Source: Tectiglobus sp963922535 (GTDB taxonomy: Bacteria; Pseudomonadota; Alphaproteobacteria; Rhizobiales; Hyphomicrobiaceae). From it: a stretch of DNA of 6,805 nucleotides. The position numbers were made by a program, and so were the translations under genes. Positions within the stretch are counted from its first letter, which is position 1; each line of letters opens with the position of its first letter. The notes under the pieces were generated by a model. That model did not search any database. It was given only the letters and a program-made list of their open reading frames with translations, and was not told where the DNA came from. Below, piece by piece: positions 4,891-6,805 of the stretch. Location of the stretch: positions 1 to 6,805 of the forward strand of contig CAWUIN010000133.1 of assembly GCA_963922535.1 (NCBI GenBank), written 5' to 3'.

Positions 4891-6105
4891 TTACGCGTAG
4901 GTGGGCTGAAACGCCTGGCCGGGGTCCTTAATCGGGCCTTCCTTGGACCAGTAAGGCGAAAGCTGGCGCAGGCGGGCGACGATCTCCGGGACGGCTGCGA
5001 TCACTTGATCGATTTCTTCCTCAGTGTTGTAATACGACAGGGAAAACCTGGTCGTCCCGTGGGCGGCGGTCAGCGGAATGCCCATGGCGCGCATGACGTG
5101 TGAGGGCTCCAGCGATCCCGACGTGCAGGCCGAACCGCTTGACGCGGCAATCCCCTTCTTGTTGAGCATCATCAGTATCGCCTCGCCTTCAATATATTCA
5201 AAGGCGATGTTGCACGTATTCGGCAGCCGGTTGTCCGGATCGCCGGTCACGAAGCAATGCGAATTGGCTGCAAGGATGCCCGCCTCAAGACGGTCCCGAA
5301 GCGCCCTGACCACCGTGTTTTCGTGCGCGATGCGGTTCTGGCTCAGTTCCGCTGCGACGCCGAGGCCGACGATGGAAGCCGTGTTTTCGGTGCCCGCCCG
5401 GCGGCCCCGCTCCTGGTGGCCGCCCCGCATCATCGGGCGAAAGCGCGTGCCGCGTTTGAGATAGAGCGCGCCTACCCCCTTCGGGGCGTGCAGCTTGTGT
5501 CCAGAAAGCGATAGCATATCGATCTTCGCCGACTTGAGATCGATGGGGAGCTTGCCCACCGCCTGGACGGCATCGGTGTGGAACATCACGCCGGCTTCAT
5601 GCGCCATCTCAGCCATTTCGACGACCGGGAAGATCGTGCCTGTCTCGTTGTTGGCCCACATCACCGTGACAAGCGCCACATCATCGCCAAGCAGGCTCTT
5701 ATATTCGTCAAGATCAAGCCGGCCCTTCTCGTCGACGCCAAGCCGGATGATGGTATAGCCTTCCTTCTCGAGTTGCTCGCAGACCGCAAGGATGGCCGGA
5801 TGCTCGACAGCCGTCGTAATGATCGTCGTGCGCTCCGGCTGCGCCTTGACCGCCGACATAATGGCGGTCACATCCGATTCCGTGCCGCATGAGGTAAAGA
5901 CGATCTCGCTGTCGAACTCGGCCCCCAGCAGCGTCTGAACCTGGCGCCGTGCTTTGGTGATGGCGCGGCCGACCTGGTTGCCGAACTGATGAATGGAAGA
6001 CGGGTTGCCAAACTGTTCGGTAAAAAATGGCAGCATGGCGTCGAGGACTTCGGGTGCGACCTGTGTCGTCGCGTTATTGTCAAGGTAGATCCCCTTGCCG
6101 CTCAT
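4891..6105 (-). CDS. nifS: NifS, cysteine desulfurase
   Basis: The product has 404 residues, full length. NifS is a PLP-dependent enzyme that converts cysteine to alanine and passes the sulfur, as an enzyme persulfide, to NifU for nitrogenase Fe-S cluster assembly. The N-terminus GIYLDNNATT is typical of the family. Key sites are visible: VEHPA with His102, the cofactor-stacking region HTDAVQAVGK (176-185), the Schiff-base lysine Lys204 in SLSGHKLHAPKG, GGHQERGRRAGTEN (228-241), and the active-site loop SSGSACTSG with catalytic Cys327. This short loop places it in the NifS/IscS class rather than the SufS class. The ATG at 6105 shares ATGA with the nifU stop, and GAGGAGG lies eight bases upstream inside the nifU end, so the two are translationally coupled. 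It is followed by a strong terminator. Confidence 0.97.
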   Translation of the reverse strand: MSGKGIYLDNNATTQVAPEVLDAMLPFFTEQFGNPSSIHQFGNQVGRAITKARRQVQTLLGAEFDSEIVFTSCGTESDVTAIMSAVKAQPERTTIITTAVEHPAILAVCEQLEKEGYTIIRLGVDEKGRLDLDEYKSLLGDDVALVTVMWANNETGTIFPVVEMAEMAHEAGVMFHTDAVQAVGKLPIDLKSAKIDMLSLSGHKLHAPKGVGALYLKRGTRFRPMMRGGHQERGRRAGTENTASIVGLGVAAELSQNRIAHENTVVRALRDRLEAGILAANSHCFVTGDPDNRLPNTCNIAFEYIEGEAILMMLNKKGIAASSGSACTSGSLEPSHVMRAMGIPLTAAHGTTRFSLSYYNTEEEIDQVIAAVPEIVARLRQLSPYWSKEGPIKDPGQAFQPTYA

Positions 6106-6805
6106 AGTCCCGCCTCCTCAAGCTGGCGCTTGGTCAATGGCACGATTTGGACGAACTCGCCCAGTTCCTCGATCATCTTCTGCTGCAGCCCGTTAAGCGT
6201 CAGCCCCGCCATCTGGCAGTTTGAACAGGCGCCGGTAAGTTTGACGAAGACGGTCTTGTCCTGCACGTCGATCAATTCCACATCGCCGCGGTCCGCCTGC
6301 AGCGTAGGCCGAAGCGTCTCGATGGCTTTCTGGATTTTCTGGATGCGTTGAATGGGGGTGAGTTTGGATCTGGCCGGCTTTGCCGGTGCGCCCGCGGCCT
6401 GAGACATGGGAATGGGAGACGCGGGAGACGCCTGCCTGACCGGCAGTTCGTTGGGTTTTTTGTCAGTCTTTTGGGCAACCGTGCGGCGCTCGAGAACCAG
6501 ATCCGGACGGTTAGCGCCTGGCGTAAACGTCTCGCCGCGCGCTTCCAGTTCACGGGCCAGGATCTCCTCGATCTTCTCATGACAGGATGAACACCCGGCT
6601 CCGGCTTTGGTATAGTTTGCAACATCCTCAACGCTCGAAAGATTATTCGCGCGAATGGTGCCAACAATGAGCGGCTCTTCGATGGCAAAGCATTTACAGA
6701 TCAGGGTCCCTTCTGCATGATCGTCTTTCCACTCCTCGCCCCGATAATTAGCGACGGCCGCCTGCAGCGCTTCCCGCCCCATCACCGAGCAATGCATCTT
6801 TTCCG
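6102..6805 (-). CDS. nifU: NifU, Fe-S cluster scaffold, partial (5' end outside window)
   Basis: The last 233 residues of NifU are visible, roughly the C-terminal three quarters of a protein of about 310 residues. The window begins at the end of the IscU-like scaffold domain (EKMHCSVMGREAL), which includes its last cluster-binding cysteine. Counting from that Met as 1, the permanent [2Fe-2S] domain follows with Cys34 and Cys36 (ICKCFA) and Cys69 and Cys72 (GAGCSSCHE). A Pro/Ala-rich linker spans about 92-145. The C-terminal Nfu domain has the CxxC at 191-194 (GACSNCQMAG). All visible ligands are intact. NifU receives sulfur from NifS and delivers [4Fe-4S] clusters to NifH and the FeMo-co assembly proteins. 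It is very similar to the Azotobacter protein as I recall it. It ends in the ATGA overlap with nifS; its promoter is outside the window. Confidence 0.97.
   Translation of the reverse strand, partial: EKMHCSVMGREALQAAVANYRGEEWKDDHAEGTLICKCFAIEEPLIVGTIRANNLSSVEDVANYTKAGAGCSSCHEKIEEILARELEARGETFTPGANRPDLVLERRTVAQKTDKKPNELPVRQASPASPIPMSQAAGAPAKPARSKLTPIQRIQKIQKAIETLRPTLQADRGDVELIDVQDKTVFVKLTGACSNCQMAGLTLNGLQQKMIEELGEFVQIVPLTKRQLEEAGL

Overview
This window is the right-hand part of a molybdenum-nitrogenase accessory (nif) cluster from a diazotrophic member of the Proteobacteria. All nif genes lie on the minus strand. In transcription order they are nifU (5' end cut off by the window edge), nifS, a 1.08 kb gap, nifV, nifW, nifZ, nifM, and a FccB-like flavoprotein gene that runs off at position 1. 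The order U-S-V-(cysE)-W-Z-M matches the major nif cluster of Azotobacter-type gammaproteobacteria. The NifU fragment is also very close to the Azotobacter protein as I recall it. The nif genes are about 57-60% GC by eye. I cannot fix the genus, and an alphaproteobacterial host is not excluded.

Region by region: 6805-4891 holds nifU and nifS, translationally coupled by an ATGA overlap. They make the scaffold and the cysteine desulfurase for nitrogenase Fe-S clusters, and a strong intrinsic terminator follows at about 4810-4834. Region 4890-3810 is not nif coding. It contains an AT-rich plus-strand gene for a small three-helix membrane protein, broken by a one-base frameshift at a run of seven T. 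Beside it is a GC-rich stretch without genes that may be a mobile-element scar. Between that gene and nifV I see a near-consensus sigma-54 (-24/-12) promoter and a perfect NifA upstream activator sequence, both placed to drive nifV.

Region 3809-1 is a second transcription unit, nifV-(small ORF)-nifW-nifZ-nifM-flavoprotein. NifV makes homocitrate for FeMo-co, NifW and NifZ help MoFe protein maturation, and NifM is the prolyl isomerase that matures NifH. The last gene is a Tat-type exported FAD protein related to the flavin subunit of flavocytochrome c sulfide dehydrogenase. Its visible 229 residues contain no cysteine at all.

The points most worth a second look are: a 26-codon ORF between nifV and nifW that looks like the amputated N-terminus of the nif serine acetyltransferase (nifP/cysE1), exactly where that gene sits in Azotobacter; the cysteine-free FccB-like protein at the end of a nif operon; the split of the ancestral nifUSV operon by an AT-rich insertion, with nifV now behind its own NifA/sigma-54 promoter; and the frameshifted membrane protein gene.
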